A stretch of 38,005 nucleotides of DNA from Planktomarina sp. (GCA_020630015.1 JAHDCF010000027.1:1-38005); one strand, 5' to 3'; shown: positions 24,565-34,526, numbered from the stretch's first letter. A program made the numbers and translations. Notes: generated by a model not told the origin, from the sequence alone.

Positions 24565-26778
24565 TTACACCTGCACCTTGACGGGGGATTGACTTGCGGT
24601 CAACTCGTCATCCGTGTGGGTCAAGCGCGGAACGTCAGATGCACCCGCAGATCCCCGCCCTGACAAGGATGGGTTTTCAACAAAGAACTTGTGACAGTTG
24701 AAAGCAAATGCACCCTCTGGCACCGTTTGCCGGTTATATCGACCGTCAGGCCGCATGATCCAGCTTTGGGCAACGTCAGCCAGATTTGCCGCCATGATTT
24801 GCCCAACAATTTGCGCCTTTACGGTTGGGTTTTTCACTTCAACCAAAGTTTCCACACGCCGGTTCAAATTGCGCCCCATCCAATCGGCGGATGAAAAATA
24901 AACCTTTGCCTTTTTGTGTGGCAAGCCATGGCCATCGGCAAAACAGACGATGCGTGAATGTTCCAAAAACCGACCGACCACAGATTTCACACGAATGTTG
25001 TCTGACAGGCCCTTAACACCAGGACGCAGACCACAAATTCCTCGGATAACCAGATCAATGGAAACTCCGGCTTGGCTGGCCGAATACAAGGCGTCGATCA
25101 CATCAGCGTCGATCAAGGAATTCATTTTCGCCCATATCTGCGCAGGTTTTCCGGCGTGCGCATTTTTAGCTTCGGTCTGTATTCGATCCAAAAGGGTGGA
25201 TTTCAGATCAATGGGTGAAATTGAAAGGTTGCCCAGCTTTTTGGGCTGCGCATACCCAGACAGGTAATTGAACACCTTTGTGGCATCACGGCCCAATGCA
25301 GCATCACAGGTGAACAAACTAAGGTCTGTGTAAATACGTGCCGTTTCTGGGTGGTAATTTCCGGTTCCATAATGGGTATAAGTGACCAAACGATCACCTT
25401 CGCGGCGCACGACAGAGCTGATCTTGGCATGGGTTTTAAGATTAATAAAACCATAAACAACATGAACCCCCGCGCGTTCCAAACGGCGGGATTGATGGAT
25501 GTTTGCGGCCTCATCAAACCGGGCTTTTAGTTCCACCAGGGCGGTGACAGATTTTCCATCTTCGGCTGCTTCGCAAAGGGCATCCACGATGGGGGATCGT
25601 TTCGATGTGCGGTACAAGGTTTGTTTTATAGCCACCACATTTGGATCGCGTGCGGCCTGTCTGAGGAAACGAACCACCATGTCAAAAGTCTCATACGGGT
25701 GGTGAAGCAACATGTCTTTTTGTTGAATGGCGGCAAACATGTCGCCTTCGTGATCTGTCACACGTTCAGGCACCCGCGGTGTGTGCTGCGGCCACAACAG
25801 CTTGGGTCGTTCTTTCAACACCAATTCGCGAAGCATGGGCAAGCCCAGCAATCCGGACACATCCACGACATCTGGTTCTGATACGCCAAGCTCGCTCATA
25901 ATAAAACGGCGCAGGCTTTTGGGCGCATCTGCAGTCATCTTAAGGCGGATTACTTCACCCCGTCGACGGCGTTTCAAAGCAACCTCAAATTCGCGCACCA
26001 AATCTTCGGCTTCGTCTTCCACTTCCAGATCGCTGTCGCGCAAAACCGTAAATGCGCAATGTCCCTTGGCGGAATATCCCGGGAACAGCAGTTCCAAATG
26101 CATCAACAAAAGATCTTCCAATGGAACAAAGCGATCGTTGCCCTTTGGGCCAGGTAAGCGAACGAAACGCGCTGTGGATTGCGGAACGGGGATTAATGCC
26201 CGCATACTGCGCTTGTCCTTTTTGTGTTCCAGCTGAAGGGCAACAGCGAACCCCGCATGGGGCAAAAATGGGAATGGATGTGCGGGATCAATTGCCAAAG
26301 GGGACACGATAGGAAAAACTTGACCGGCGAAGTAGTCTTCCAAGAATTCTCGGTCATCTTTTGTGAGATCAGCCTCTTGAAGGATCGCTATGTTTTCAGC
26401 TTCCATTAAGGGTCGAAGATTGGCCAAAACGCGTTGTTGTTCGGCCAACAATTTGCGGGCGTCTGCTTCGATTAAAACAAGTTGCTCAGCGGGTGTTCTG
26501 CCATCGGCGGCAGGGGTTTTGTTTCCTGCGCGGGCTAGTTCCTTAAGGCCAGCAACCCGAACGGAATAAAACTCATCCAGGTTGGTGGCGGAAATTGCCA
26601 AAAATCGAAGCCTCTCCAAAAGGGGAACTTTGGGATTTGTTGCTTCCTCCAAGACGCGCCAATTGAATTCCAGCCAGCTCAATTCTCTGTTCAAAAAGCG
26701 TTCAGGCCCAGACAAATCAACGTCCAAGGTGGTGGCCGAGGGAACCGGGGCATTCAAGAAATCAGCTTCGGGAATCAT
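24565..26778 (-). CDS. ppk: Polyphosphate kinase 1
   Basis: A 737-residue PPK1, which builds polyphosphate from ATP. The N-terminal domain opens with RFLNRELSWLEFNWRVLEEA. The middle has the phospho-acceptor His469 in YTHYGTGNYHPETARIYTD. The C-terminal phospholipase-D-like domain shows FLEHSRIVCFADG and VYFSSADWMGRNLNRRVE. The second active-site histidine corresponds to the LEHSR stretch. It is followed by ppx, which degrades the product, so both directions of polyphosphate metabolism are in one operon. The gene lies downstream of hda on the same strand. Confidence 0.95.
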   Translation of the reverse strand: MIPEADFLNAPVPSATTLDVDLSGPERFLNRELSWLEFNWRVLEEATNPKVPLLERLRFLAISATNLDEFYSVRVAGLKELARAGNKTPAADGRTPAEQLVLIEADARKLLAEQQRVLANLRPLMEAENIAILQEADLTKDDREFLEDYFAGQVFPIVSPLAIDPAHPFPFLPHAGFAVALQLEHKKDKRSMRALIPVPQSTARFVRLPGPKGNDRFVPLEDLLLMHLELLFPGYSAKGHCAFTVLRDSDLEVEDEAEDLVREFEVALKRRRRGEVIRLKMTADAPKSLRRFIMSELGVSEPDVVDVSGLLGLPMLRELVLKERPKLLWPQHTPRVPERVTDHEGDMFAAIQQKDMLLHHPYETFDMVVRFLRQAARDPNVVAIKQTLYRTSKRSPIVDALCEAAEDGKSVTALVELKARFDEAANIHQSRRLERAGVHVVYGFINLKTHAKISSVVRREGDRLVTYTHYGTGNYHPETARIYTDLSLFTCDAALGRDATKVFNYLSGYAQPKKLGNLSISPIDLKSTLLDRIQTEAKNAHAGKPAQIWAKMNSLIDADVIDALYSASQAGVSIDLVIRGICGLRPGVKGLSDNIRVKSVVGRFLEHSRIVCFADGHGLPHKKAKVYFSSADWMGRNLNRRVETLVEVKNPTVKAQIVGQIMAANLADVAQSWIMRPDGRYNRQTVPEGAFAFNCHKFFVENPSLSGRGSAGASDVPRLTHTDDELTASQSPVKVQV

Positions 26779-26858
26779 GCGTATCCTGTGGTTGAAAAAT
26801 AGATTTGTAACAGGTCAGGTGTGGGATGCAAAATTTGATTTTGAATGGGGTCGGCTTG

Positions 26859-27524
26859 CTATGGGGTTTCCAGAACCTCAACGGCCATTGCACGGGTGAT
26901 TGGACGCTTCCGATCCAAGGCAAGGCGATCCAATTTGTTAACAACATCAGCAGCAGCCTGAAACGATCGATCCATATGCCGCAAAAGATATGGTATGACG
27001 CTGGCCGGTGGGGTGAGTTGCCGATCGGCAAAGTGTTTAAGCAAGACAACACCCAACAAAGTATCGTCAGGGCTTTCGATTTCCACCACCGCAGTGGCCT
27101 GAAGCCGCGACAACATATCGGGTAAGGTAAACCCAGCCTCAGTCACGCCGCATCTTGCTGTCATTAACAACGTGCCGCCTGTGGCTTGCAAATGGTTGTG
27201 CAAATGAAAAAGACGCTCCTGCGCGGCCGGATTTTTTGCGATCAGGTCTATTCCATCCACGGCAATTGCGGCCCCATCCCCGGGAATATCAAATGGAATG
27301 TCGGCCGGGAAAACATGCCCCGCAACCATTTCAGCCCAAATATGCGCCAGATGTGTTTTTCCGCTGCCTTCGGGCCCGATGCAGATCAGTTTGCGTTGAA
27401 GCCAGCTTTGCCAGTCATCAAGCATTTGCACTGCAAGCGTATTGGCATGGGACACAAAGAAATCACCACGCGAGCGTGCCGTCCTGAAGGGCAGGTTGAA
27501 GGAAAGTTGTTCAGGTGTCTTCAT
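26859..27524 (-). CDS. hda: DnaA-related regulator Hda (HdaA)
   Basis: A 221-residue AAA+ protein of the Hda type. Its N-terminus EQLSFNLPF matches the QL-x-L-P-type peptide that binds the beta sliding clamp. The Walker A motif GPEGSGKTHL is at about 50-59, and AIAVDGIDLIA is a Walker-B-like strand. It lacks the DnaA DNA-binding domain. With the clamp it stimulates ATP hydrolysis by DnaA, preventing extra replication starts. Its ATG lies inside the end of perM (14 bases of overlap), so translation is probably coupled. DUF-like DnaA homologues are alternatives, but the clamp motif favours Hda. Confidence 0.9.
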   Translation of the reverse strand: MKTPEQLSFNLPFRTARSRGDFFVSHANTLAVQMLDDWQSWLQRKLICIGPEGSGKTHLAHIWAEMVAGHVFPADIPFDIPGDGAAIAVDGIDLIAKNPAAQERLFHLHNHLQATGGTLLMTARCGVTEAGFTLPDMLSRLQATAVVEIESPDDTLLGVVLLKHFADRQLTPPASVIPYLLRHMDRSFQAAADVVNKLDRLALDRKRPITRAMAVEVLETP

Positions 27525-28623
27525 CGTTCAGATGATCCAACCCTTGGTACAACCGGCCAGCCTTATATTGCCCGATGAAGAAACGCGTGACCACACCGAT
27601 CATCGCGGCCAAAGGCACAGCCACCAACATGCCGACAAAACCAAACAATGACCCAAAGACTGACAAAGCAAAGATCAACCAAACAGGATGCAAACCCACC
27701 GATCCACCAACAAGGTTGGGCGTCAATACGTTTCCTTCCAAGACTTGGCCGAACATGAATATGCCAATGACGATGGCAATTGCTGTCCAATTCGTGACGT
27801 GGGTGATGGTATCGCCATCGACAACTTCAACCGCGCCCCAATATTGGAAGACAGCCAACCCAATTGCCAAGGCCCCCCCAATCAAGGCACCGACGTATGG
27901 GATAAAGGAAATTAGCCCTGCAATACAGCCCACAACGATGCCAAAGTTCAGCCCCGCAATCATCAACGCACCTGCATAATAGATTGCCAAAATCCCCACC
28001 ACTGTGCCTTGCCCGCGAATGAATGACGCCAAGGTGCGATCGATCTCATTGCCCAATTCGCGGATTGTTCCCACATGATCGCGGGGGATCAGCTCATCCA
28101 CCCGGGCGATCATGTTGTCCCAATCCATCAAAAGATAAAAGGCAACCACAGGCACGATCACCAAAAGAACAACCACATTGATGATGGAGTTCACAGAAGA
28201 CACCAGACCATTCACAAACTGACCGCCACGATCCTGTATGATTTGGCCAAGCGAGGTCAGCGATTGTTCCATCGTGGATTCGTCGAAAAGATTGGGTAAC
28301 CAATCTTCAAGCCGTTCCCTAAGGTTAGTGATAATGTTGGGGGCTTCCTCGATCAAAGCGCTGGTTTGCATCACAAGCGTTGGGATAACCGCCAATACCG
28401 CGATAATGAAAAACAAAATAGCAGCAAGCGTGATGATTGAAGTTGCAATAATACGAGAGAAACCTTTGCGTTCCAGCCAATCCGCAATGGGATCCAAGCA
28501 ATAGGCGATCGCCCCACCCAAAATGAACGGCATCAAGGTGTTGCCCAAGAACCAAAGGACAACAACCAGTATCGCAGCCGCGATGGCCCAGTATTTGAGC
28601 TGTGTTTGAACGGGAAGTGCCAT
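27511..28623 (-). CDS. AI-2E/PerM family permease
   Basis: A 370-residue protein with about seven or eight membrane spans and a central periplasmic helical segment (LREYLEDW-like region around residues 85-140), the pattern of the AI-2E (PerM) family. Signatures include LPVIVPVVAFYLLMDWDNM-like and GLISFIPYVGALIGGALAIG stretches. Members export autoinducer-2 or act as Na+/H+ antiporters; the substrate here is unknown. The ATG at 28623 has AGGAG upstream. Its end overlaps hda by 14 bases. It is the first gene of a perM-hda-ppk-ppx unit and diverges from proS. Confidence 0.87.
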   Translation of the reverse strand: MALPVQTQLKYWAIAAAILVVVLWFLGNTLMPFILGGAIAYCLDPIADWLERKGFSRIIATSIITLAAILFFIIAVLAVIPTLVMQTSALIEEAPNIITNLRERLEDWLPNLFDESTMEQSLTSLGQIIQDRGGQFVNGLVSSVNSIINVVVLLVIVPVVAFYLLMDWDNMIARVDELIPRDHVGTIRELGNEIDRTLASFIRGQGTVVGILAIYYAGALMIAGLNFGIVVGCIAGLISFIPYVGALIGGALAIGLAVFQYWGAVEVVDGDTITHVTNWTAIAIVIGIFMFGQVLEGNVLTPNLVGGSVGLHPVWLIFALSVFGSLFGFVGMLVAVPLAAMIGVVTRFFIGQYKAGRLYQGLDHLNDEDT

Positions 28624-28755
28624 TTTGCTCTCCTTTCCTTTCAACTTGCGGATTGAGGGGCACACTTCAAGCCCTCTTTGAGTGATTTCGCGCTTTCCCT
28701 CAGGGATACAGCATTTTACAACACTTCAAACAAACCTCTATGCCGGAGCCCACCC

Positions 28756-30108
28756 ATGCGCCTGAGCCGTTATTTCTTGCCCGTTCTTAAGGAAAACCCT
28801 GCGGAGGCGCAGATCGTCAGCCACCGCTTGATGCTGCGGGCTGGTATGATCAAACAGTCATCGGCGGGCATCTATTCATGGCTGCCCATGGGTTTCAAAG
28901 TTCTGCGTAAAATCGAAAACATCGTGCACGAAGAACAAATGCGGGCAGGGCACATCCCGATGCAAATGCCCACGATACAATCGGCAGACCTGTGGCGCGA
29001 AAGCGGGCGTTATGATGATTACGGCCAAGAAATGCTGCGCATCAAAGATCGCCACGACCATGACATGCTGTTCACCCCCACCGCGGAAGAACTGATCACC
29101 GATATTTTCCGTGGCCACGTGAAATCATACAAAGACCTGCCGCTGACGATGTATCAAATCCAGTGGAAATTCCGCGACGAACGCCGCCCACGGTTCGGTG
29201 TGATGCGCGGGCGCGAATTTTACATGAAGGATGGGTACAATTTTGACCTGACCAAAGAAGATGCGCTGCATGCCTACAACCGCCATTTGGTCAGTTACCT
29301 GCGCACCTATGAACGGATGGGACTGCAAGCGATCCCAATGCGTGCAGACAGCGGTCCGATAGGCGGCGACGACACCCATGAATTCCTCGTTTTGGCGGAA
29401 ACGGGTGAATCCGAGGTGTTCTATGACAGTGCTGTCACCGACCTGACTTTCGGCGATCGTGAAATTGATTACGACAGCGTGGAACAATGCGCGGGTGTGT
29501 TGGAAGAATTCACATCCAAATACGCCCGTACAGATGAAACCCATGATGAAGCCTTGTTCAATGAAATCCCCGAAGACCGTCGCCGCGTGGCGCGGGGTAT
29601 CGAAGTGGGGCAAATCTTCTATTTCGGCACCAAGTATTCTGATGCCATGGGCGCAACGGTGCAGGACAGCGAAGGCAACCAGGTGCCGGTTCACATGGGA
29701 TCCCATGGGATCGGCGTCAGCCGCTTGTTGGGCGCCATCATCGAAGCCAGCCATGACGACAACGGCATCATCTGGCCCGAAGGCGTGACGCCGTTCCACT
29801 GCGGGATTGTGAACCTGAAGCAAGGTGACGATGCCGCCGATGCTGCTTGCGAAGATTTGTACAAGCAACTGACCAACGCTGGTTTGGAACCGCTCTATGA
29901 CGACCGTAACGAACGCGCGGGTGGCAAGTTTGCCACCATGGATCTGATCGGTTTGCCATGGCGCATCACCGTTGGCCCCCGCGGCTTGAAAAACGGCGTG
30001 GTGGAATTGACCAGCCGTAAATCGGGTGAAAGCGAAGAAATGGCACCCGCAGATGCGGTCGCCAAGATCATTTCAATTTACGAAAATCACAGGGTGCGCG
30101 GGCTTTAA
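28756..30108 (+). CDS. proS: Prolyl-tRNA synthetase (short, without editing domain)
   Basis: A 450-residue class II synthetase that attaches proline to tRNA(Pro). The class II motifs are visible: [20 protein letters not shown]-terminus with the family's [11 protein letters not shown], motif 2 [23 protein letters not shown], and motif 3 [16 protein letters not shown]. The anticodon-binding domain is the last ~100 residues. The INS editing domain present in the ~570-residue E. coli enzyme is missing, as is usual in alphaproteobacteria, where free-standing YbaK/ProX-type editors act in trans. The ATG at 28756 has GGAG upstream. It diverges from perM. Confidence 0.95.
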   Translation: MRLSRYFLPVLKENPAEAQIVSHRLMLRAGMIKQSSAGIYSWLPMGFKVLRKIENIVHEEQMRAGHIPMQMPTIQSADLWRESGRYDDYGQEMLRIKDRHDHDMLFTPTAEELITDIFRGHVKSYKDLPLTMYQIQWKFRDERRPRFGVMRGREFYMKDGYNFDLTKEDALHAYNRHLVSYLRTYERMGLQAIPMRADSGPIGGDDTHEFLVLAETGESEVFYDSAVTDLTFGDREIDYDSVEQCAGVLEEFTSKYARTDETHDEALFNEIPEDRRRVARGIEVGQIFYFGTKYSDAMGATVQDSEGNQVPVHMGSHGIGVSRLLGAIIEASHDDNGIIWPEGVTPFHCGIVNLKQGDDAADAACEDLYKQLTNAGLEPLYDDRNERAGGKFATMDLIGLPWRITVGPRGLKNGVVELTSRKSGESEEMAPADAVAKIISIYENHRVRGL

Positions 30109-30114
30109 TCCCGC

Positions 30115-30732
30115 TTAGGCGGCCGTTTGAATCGGAGTTGAAGCCGTGCTGAGAGCCAAGTGCGCCTCATGCGGTTTCAAACACATACGCGCGGCGCATC
30201 CATAGGACACCTGTCCCAGTGCCAGTTCCGGGAAAATGGCGACCAATTCGTTGTATTGATCTGGATGCAAATCTTCCGCGTCGACTTCGCCGGGATGAAA
30301 GGATTCTGATGCCGCACCTTCGGCATAGATTACTTCGTGGCTGTCAAACAGGATGTGAAAATATTCAACGTCACCGCCTTGGGCGAAAGTAACGGTGGTG
30401 CCATTCACAAAATGCTTGGCCTCTGTCAGAACTTCAAACTCACCGAACAACGCCTCAATCTGGCTGTCACTTATTAACATGCGGTGTTCGGGAGAGACCT
30501 TTAATGGCCGCTGGTTGCCGACGGCGCCGATTTCAAACACCACTGGTGCAAACTTCCCTTCGGCCGGTACTGAGCGTGCCCCAACCCAACGAATGGGTTG
30601 AAAACCGTTATCCATTGTCAAAACCAAATCGCCGGGTTGCAGATCTTGCACCTCAACCTCACCCTGGTTGGTGGTGATACGTGTCCCATGCGTAAAGCAG
30701 GGCGTTGCAAATGTATCTGTTACCTTTGGCAT
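30115..30732 (-). CDS. Stand-alone Hint_2 (hedgehog/intein) domain protein
   Basis: A 205-residue protein that is mostly one Hint_2 domain. The catalytic cysteine is Cys12 in CFTHGTRITTNQGEVEVQDL, followed by PGDLVLTMDNGFQPIRWVGA, the block-B SPEHRML (histidine) and the later VEYFHILFDSHEVIYAEG block. The usual C-terminal His-Asn is not seen, so full splicing is unlikely; self-cleavage or ester chemistry at the N-terminus is possible. Only 11 residues precede the cysteine. GGAGG lies six bases before the ATG. Such Hint_2 proteins are common in Rhodobacteraceae, and their role is unknown. It converges on proS, with six bases between the stops. Confidence 0.88.
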   Translation of the reverse strand: MPKVTDTFATPCFTHGTRITTNQGEVEVQDLQPGDLVLTMDNGFQPIRWVGARSVPAEGKFAPVVFEIGAVGNQRPLKVSPEHRMLISDSQIEALFGEFEVLTEAKHFVNGTTVTFAQGGDVEYFHILFDSHEVIYAEGAASESFHPGEVDAEDLHPDQYNELVAIFPELALGQVSYGCAARMCLKPHEAHLALSTASTPIQTAA

Positions 30733-31035
30733 AACCGGCCTCCGAAACTCGTACCGCTGGCAGCGCGGTACACGAAACTCTCTATGGGATGCTTATGACC
30801 ACAGATCGGGGAAAAAATATGGAAGAATTTTCAGAACTGAGGCCAGACCGGGGCAAATCAGCGGCTTTTTGCCGAACCACTGTGGTTTGAGCGGGGATTC
30901 GCGCATTTTTCATGACAACCACGAAACATGATCAAGGTTAAAACTTCGTCATCAAAGGTGCGATTCACTTAATTTTCATATGCCTTTCCGCGAAGTTTGT
31001 GTAGGATGCCCAAAACAAATTTTCCGAGGACGGGC
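30733..31035. other. Intergenic region between Hint_2 gene and DUF2937 gene
   Basis: About 300 bases, moderately AT-rich, with the diverging starts of the Hint_2 gene and the DUF2937-lolE-lolD unit. It holds a 7-bp hairpin, GTACCGC (30751-30757) / GCGGTAC (30765-30771), just upstream of the Hint_2 ribosome site. The region 30950-31000 (ACTTAATTTTCATATG) is a likely promoter stretch for the plus-strand genes, but no clear -35/-10 pair can be named. No gene or repeat is seen otherwise. Confidence 0.5.
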
Positions 31036-31542
31036 ATGATCATTCGGACACTCACATTTGCGGGGGCATTGGCCGGCGGGGCAGGTATGTCCCAATTTCC
31101 TGAATATTCGCAGCAATATCAGCAACGTTTGGCAGGGGCTGTCGATGAAATGCGCGTGGTTGTGCAACAGTTTGACGATAGCATCGCCCGCGTAGGCAAA
31201 ACCCGAGAGGAGGTTTTTGCCCAGACCCCAGCATCTGAGCTGGAACGACAGTTGGTAAATGATGGCAAAGCAAACATTGATCGGTTGTCATTTCTGGAAA
31301 CGGCATTGGCACGTTTTCAAAACGCACCTGTTTTGAACCGCCTTTTGAATGCCCCGGTCGTGGCTGATGGAAAGGTGGCACGGGCCGCTTGGCAGGATTT
31401 CAAACCGGCACTTCCACTCACGGTTGTTGGGTTTGCCTTTGCCGGGATCGGGTTTATCGCGGGTTGGGTCTTTTTTGCCGTGGTGCTTGGGCTTTTGGGT
31501 CTTGTGGCCTCTGTCATTTTTAGACGAAAAGCATCGGCATGA
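31036..31542 (+). CDS. DUF2937 family membrane protein
   Basis: A 168-residue protein with an N-terminal hydrophobic segment, the QFPEYSQQYQQRLAGAVDEM motif typical of DUF2937, a long helical middle section, and a C-terminal pair of hydrophobic helices (VGFAFAGIGFIAGWVFFAVV). It is probably an inner-membrane protein facing the periplasm. The function is unknown. The ATG at 31036 lies after GAGGACGG. Its stop overlaps the ATG of lolE (ATGA), so it may be translated with the lipoprotein-export genes and could support them, but no evidence shows that. Confidence 0.85.
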   Translation: MIIRTLTFAGALAGGAGMSQFPEYSQQYQQRLAGAVDEMRVVVQQFDDSIARVGKTREEVFAQTPASELERQLVNDGKANIDRLSFLETALARFQNAPVLNRLLNAPVVADGKVARAAWQDFKPALPLTVVGFAFAGIGFIAGWVFFAVVLGLLGLVASVIFRRKASA

Positions 31543-32825
31543 GCCAGTCCGCCCCCCCATTTGCACCGTTTGAATTTCAAATTGCATGGCGGTATCTGCG
31601 CGCGAAGCGCAGCGAAGGTGGCGTCAGTGCAATGACCTGGATCAGTTTGATTGGGATCGCATTGGCAGTTGCCGCATTGATTATCGTCTTGGCAGTGCGC
31701 ACCGGTTTTCGAAATGATTTTGTCGACACCATTTTAGGATCAGGTGCACATATCAGCGTTTACAATCAAAGCATTAATCCTGAAACGGGTTTGATTGATC
31801 GTGGCATCGTCGATTTCGATGAACAGGTGGCCAAGATACGACAAGTGCCCGGCGTGACGCATGCGGCCCCAATCATCAAAGGACAGGCGCTTGCCAACAG
31901 CCAATATGGCAATTCTGGGGTTCAAGTTTTTGGCATGCGCGTCGAAGACTTGAAAGCCATTCCCAGGATCGGTGGTTCCAACGATGCCCGCGGGGATGTG
32001 AATGATCTTGATCAAGGCATTGCAATCGGCAAAGCCTTGTCCAATCAGCTGGGTCTAGGCATTGGTGATCGATTGAAGCTTATTTCCCCCAATGGTCTCA
32101 AAACCGCCTTTGGGACCAGCCCGCGTGTGGTGAATTACACCGTGGTTTATATCTACTCCGCTGGGCGGCATGATATTGATTTAACGCGTGTTTTTCTGCC
32201 TTTGGCAGAGGCGCAAAGCTATTTCAACAGTGAAGGCAAAGTGGACGAAATCGAAGTATACACCACCGATCCCGAGGCAGTAAACGAAACCACGGTCGAT
32301 ATTCTTGGGGTGTTGGATCACGCGGCTTATGTGAACACTTGGCGTGATTTCGCAGGCGGGTTTTTGCGTGCGTTGCAGATCGAAGATAATGTGATGTTTG
32401 TTATCATGTCGGTTTTGGTTCTGTTGGCAACGATGAACATCGTCTCGGGCTTGATCATGTTGGTGAAAAACAAAGGCCGCGACATTGGAATATTGCGGAC
32501 AATGGGCCTGAGCGAGGGGTCAATCTTACGTGTATTTTTCATTTCCGGGGCTGGAATTGGTGTGATGGGTACGATCCTTGGCGTCATCTTGGGTGTACTG
32601 TTCGTTGTAAACATTGACTGGATATTTTCGCTTGTGAACCGTGTCAGCGGCGGTGGGGTTTGGGATCCATCCATACGTGGTTTGTATGAGTTGCCTGCAG
32701 AATTGCGCATGGCTGATGTTTTGAAATCTGTTGCGCTTTCTTTGGGCCTGTCTTTTATCATCACGATTTTTCCGGCACGACGCGCGGCCCGTATGAACCC
32801 GGTGGAGGCGTTGCGATATGAATAA
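31539..32825 (+). CDS. lolE: Lipoprotein-releasing ABC permease (LolE/LolC)
   Basis: A 428-residue permease of the LolC/LolE (FtsX-like) family: four membrane helices with a large periplasmic domain (about residues 50-270). The FEFQIAWRYLRAKRSEGG N-terminus, the MNIVSGLIMLVKNKGRDIG coupling stretch and the final [10 protein letters not shown] are family signatures. With LolD it lifts outer-membrane lipoproteins from the inner membrane to LolA. Only one permease gene is found, as in many alphaproteobacteria (LolF-like); LolE or LolC cannot be told apart from this. It overlaps lolD by 8 bases. Confidence 0.92.
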   Translation: MSQSAPPFAPFEFQIAWRYLRAKRSEGGVSAMTWISLIGIALAVAALIIVLAVRTGFRNDFVDTILGSGAHISVYNQSINPETGLIDRGIVDFDEQVAKIRQVPGVTHAAPIIKGQALANSQYGNSGVQVFGMRVEDLKAIPRIGGSNDARGDVNDLDQGIAIGKALSNQLGLGIGDRLKLISPNGLKTAFGTSPRVVNYTVVYIYSAGRHDIDLTRVFLPLAEAQSYFNSEGKVDEIEVYTTDPEAVNETTVDILGVLDHAAYVNTWRDFAGGFLRALQIEDNVMFVIMSVLVLLATMNIVSGLIMLVKNKGRDIGILRTMGLSEGSILRVFFISGAGIGVMGTILGVILGVLFVVNIDWIFSLVNRVSGGGVWDPSIRGLYELPAELRMADVLKSVALSLGLSFIITIFPARRAARMNPVEALRYE

Positions 32826-33501
32826 TCCAACCCTTGAATTTACCGGTCTGACCAAAGGGTACAATCACGGCAAACCCAATGAAGTGAAGGTTCTGACGGG
32901 TGCCAATGCAAGTATCAATTCAGGTGAAGTGGTGGCGCTTGTCGCCCCATCGGGTGCCGGGAAATCAACGTTGCTTCATATAATTGGTTTGCTGGATACA
33001 CCCGATGCCGGAACCCTGAAAATCGCGGGGCAAGATATGGCAGGGCAAGGGGATGCGAAACGCACCTTGATGCGCCGCACCACCCTTGGCTTCGTGTATC
33101 AGTTTCACCATTTGTTGCCCGAATTCACAGCAGCGGAAAACGTGATTTTGCCACAGCGTGCAATGGGTGTTTCCGCATCTGCCGCGCGGACACGTGCCGT
33201 TGAATTGTTGGGGACGGTTGGGTTGGAACATCGCGCCGATCATCGTCCTGGTGAATTGTCAGGGGGTGAACAACAACGCGTGGCATTTTGCCGAGCCTTG
33301 GCAAACAATCCCCGTCTTTTGTTGGCGGATGAACCAACCGGCAACCTTGACCCGGAAACATCAGATCAGGTTTTTGATGTCTTGATTGGCCTTGTGCGTG
33401 ACACGGGTTTATCTGCTTTGATCGCCACCCATAATCTTGACCTTGCTGCCCGGATGGATCGCACCTTGCGTTTGCAAAACGGCCATTTGGTTGAAACATA
33501 A
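32818..33501 (+). CDS. lolD: Lipoprotein-releasing ABC ATP-binding protein LolD
   Basis: A 227-residue ABC ATPase. Walker A is [13 protein letters not shown] (Lys49; Ala where Gly is usual at the first position), the Q-loop is [18 protein letters not shown], the signature [15 protein letters not shown] and Walker [13 protein letters not shown]. The [10 protein letters not shown] stretch is typical of LolD. It drives lipoprotein release with the adjacent permease. The start overlaps lolE by 8 bases, so the two are translated together. MacB-type ATPases are similar, but the LolE partner decides. Confidence 0.93.
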   Translation: MNNPTLEFTGLTKGYNHGKPNEVKVLTGANASINSGEVVALVAPSGAGKSTLLHIIGLLDTPDAGTLKIAGQDMAGQGDAKRTLMRRTTLGFVYQFHHLLPEFTAAENVILPQRAMGVSASAARTRAVELLGTVGLEHRADHRPGELSGGEQQRVAFCRALANNPRLLLADEPTGNLDPETSDQVFDVLIGLVRDTGLSALIATHNLDLAARMDRTLRLQNGHLVET

Positions 33502-33518
33502 CTTCGAAAGCCTCTGCT

Positions 33519-34508
33519 ATGCCTCAAGTTTCCATTGAAACAATCAAACAAGATTCTTACGCCGCTTTGATCGCCCATGGGGCACAAGATTGGATCGCAA
33601 ATAGTGTTTCCAATGCAGTGGCCTCTGCTGAAAGTTATGGGAACGTGATTTGTGGGTTGTACTACCTTGAAAGCTATTGCCTGCAATTGCGAACTGGGCG
33701 TGTCAAAGGTGATGTCACACCACAGGTTACACAAACACGACCCGGATCTGTTTTGGTGGATGCGCAGTTTGGTTTTGCGCAAGCGGCATTTGAAAAAGCT
33801 TTGCCAACTGCTTTGGATGCCGTTCGCGAAAATGGAACGGCGTCTTTGGCCGTGGCGCATGCCCACACCTGCACATCGCTTGGATATTTCACGGAACAGT
33901 TTGCACGCGAAGGTATTATTGCAATCGGTTTGACCAATGCCTCTCCGATTGTTGCACCTCCGGGTGGAAAGGATCGCGTGATTGGCACAAATCCGATTGC
34001 CATGTCTGTTCCAGATGGTTCCGGTGGTATGGCAATGCATTTTGATTTTTCAACCTCCGCTGTGGCCCTGGGCAAGATCACAATGGCAAAAGCAGCTGGT
34101 GAAAAAATTCCTTTGGGATGGGCGGTGGATGCCGAAGGCAATCCGACGACCGATCCTGATGCGGCAATAAAAGGATCTTTGGTTTCAGCCGGCGGTTACA
34201 AGGGGTGGGGCTTTGGTTTGATGGCCGAAGTTTTGGCGGCGGGTATGACCGGTTCTGTCAATTCGGTGGATGTAAAACCACTGAAAGCACCTGAAGGTGC
34301 ACCCCATGATTTGGGGCAATTTTATATCTTATTTGATCCAAAAACCCATCATGGTGTCTTCGCTGATCGCATGACACGCGTGGCTGAGGCTGTTTCTGCC
34401 CAAGATGGGGCCCGAATTCCCGGTGCGGGACGCGCACCCATGTCCGAAGTTGATGTGCCTGATACGCTTTGGGCCTTGGTACAAGATCTGAAAAATTCTA
34501 CGTTTTAG
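33519..34508 (+). CDS. Ldh_2 family NAD(P)-dependent oxidoreductase
   Basis: A 329-residue malate/lactate dehydrogenase of the Ldh_2 (PF02615) family, which reduces 2-oxo acids or related imines, such as delta-1-piperideine-2-carboxylate. The family's GGKDRVIGTNPIAMSVP motif, the AHTCTSLGYFTEQFAREGI region near the active site, and the GYKGWGFGLMAEVLAAGMTG C-terminal stretch are all present. The length fits. It begins 17 bases after lolD and may be read through from it. The substrate cannot be told: malate, lactate, ureidoglycolate, sulfolactate or a cyclic imine acid are possibilities. Confidence 0.87.
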   Translation: MPQVSIETIKQDSYAALIAHGAQDWIANSVSNAVASAESYGNVICGLYYLESYCLQLRTGRVKGDVTPQVTQTRPGSVLVDAQFGFAQAAFEKALPTALDAVRENGTASLAVAHAHTCTSLGYFTEQFAREGIIAIGLTNASPIVAPPGGKDRVIGTNPIAMSVPDGSGGMAMHFDFSTSAVALGKITMAKAAGEKIPLGWAVDAEGNPTTDPDAAIKGSLVSAGGYKGWGFGLMAEVLAAGMTGSVNSVDVKPLKAPEGAPHDLGQFYILFDPKTHHGVFADRMTRVAEAVSAQDGARIPGAGRAPMSEVDVPDTLWALVQDLKNSTF

Positions 34509-34526
34509 AAACGCTTAAGACCTTCG

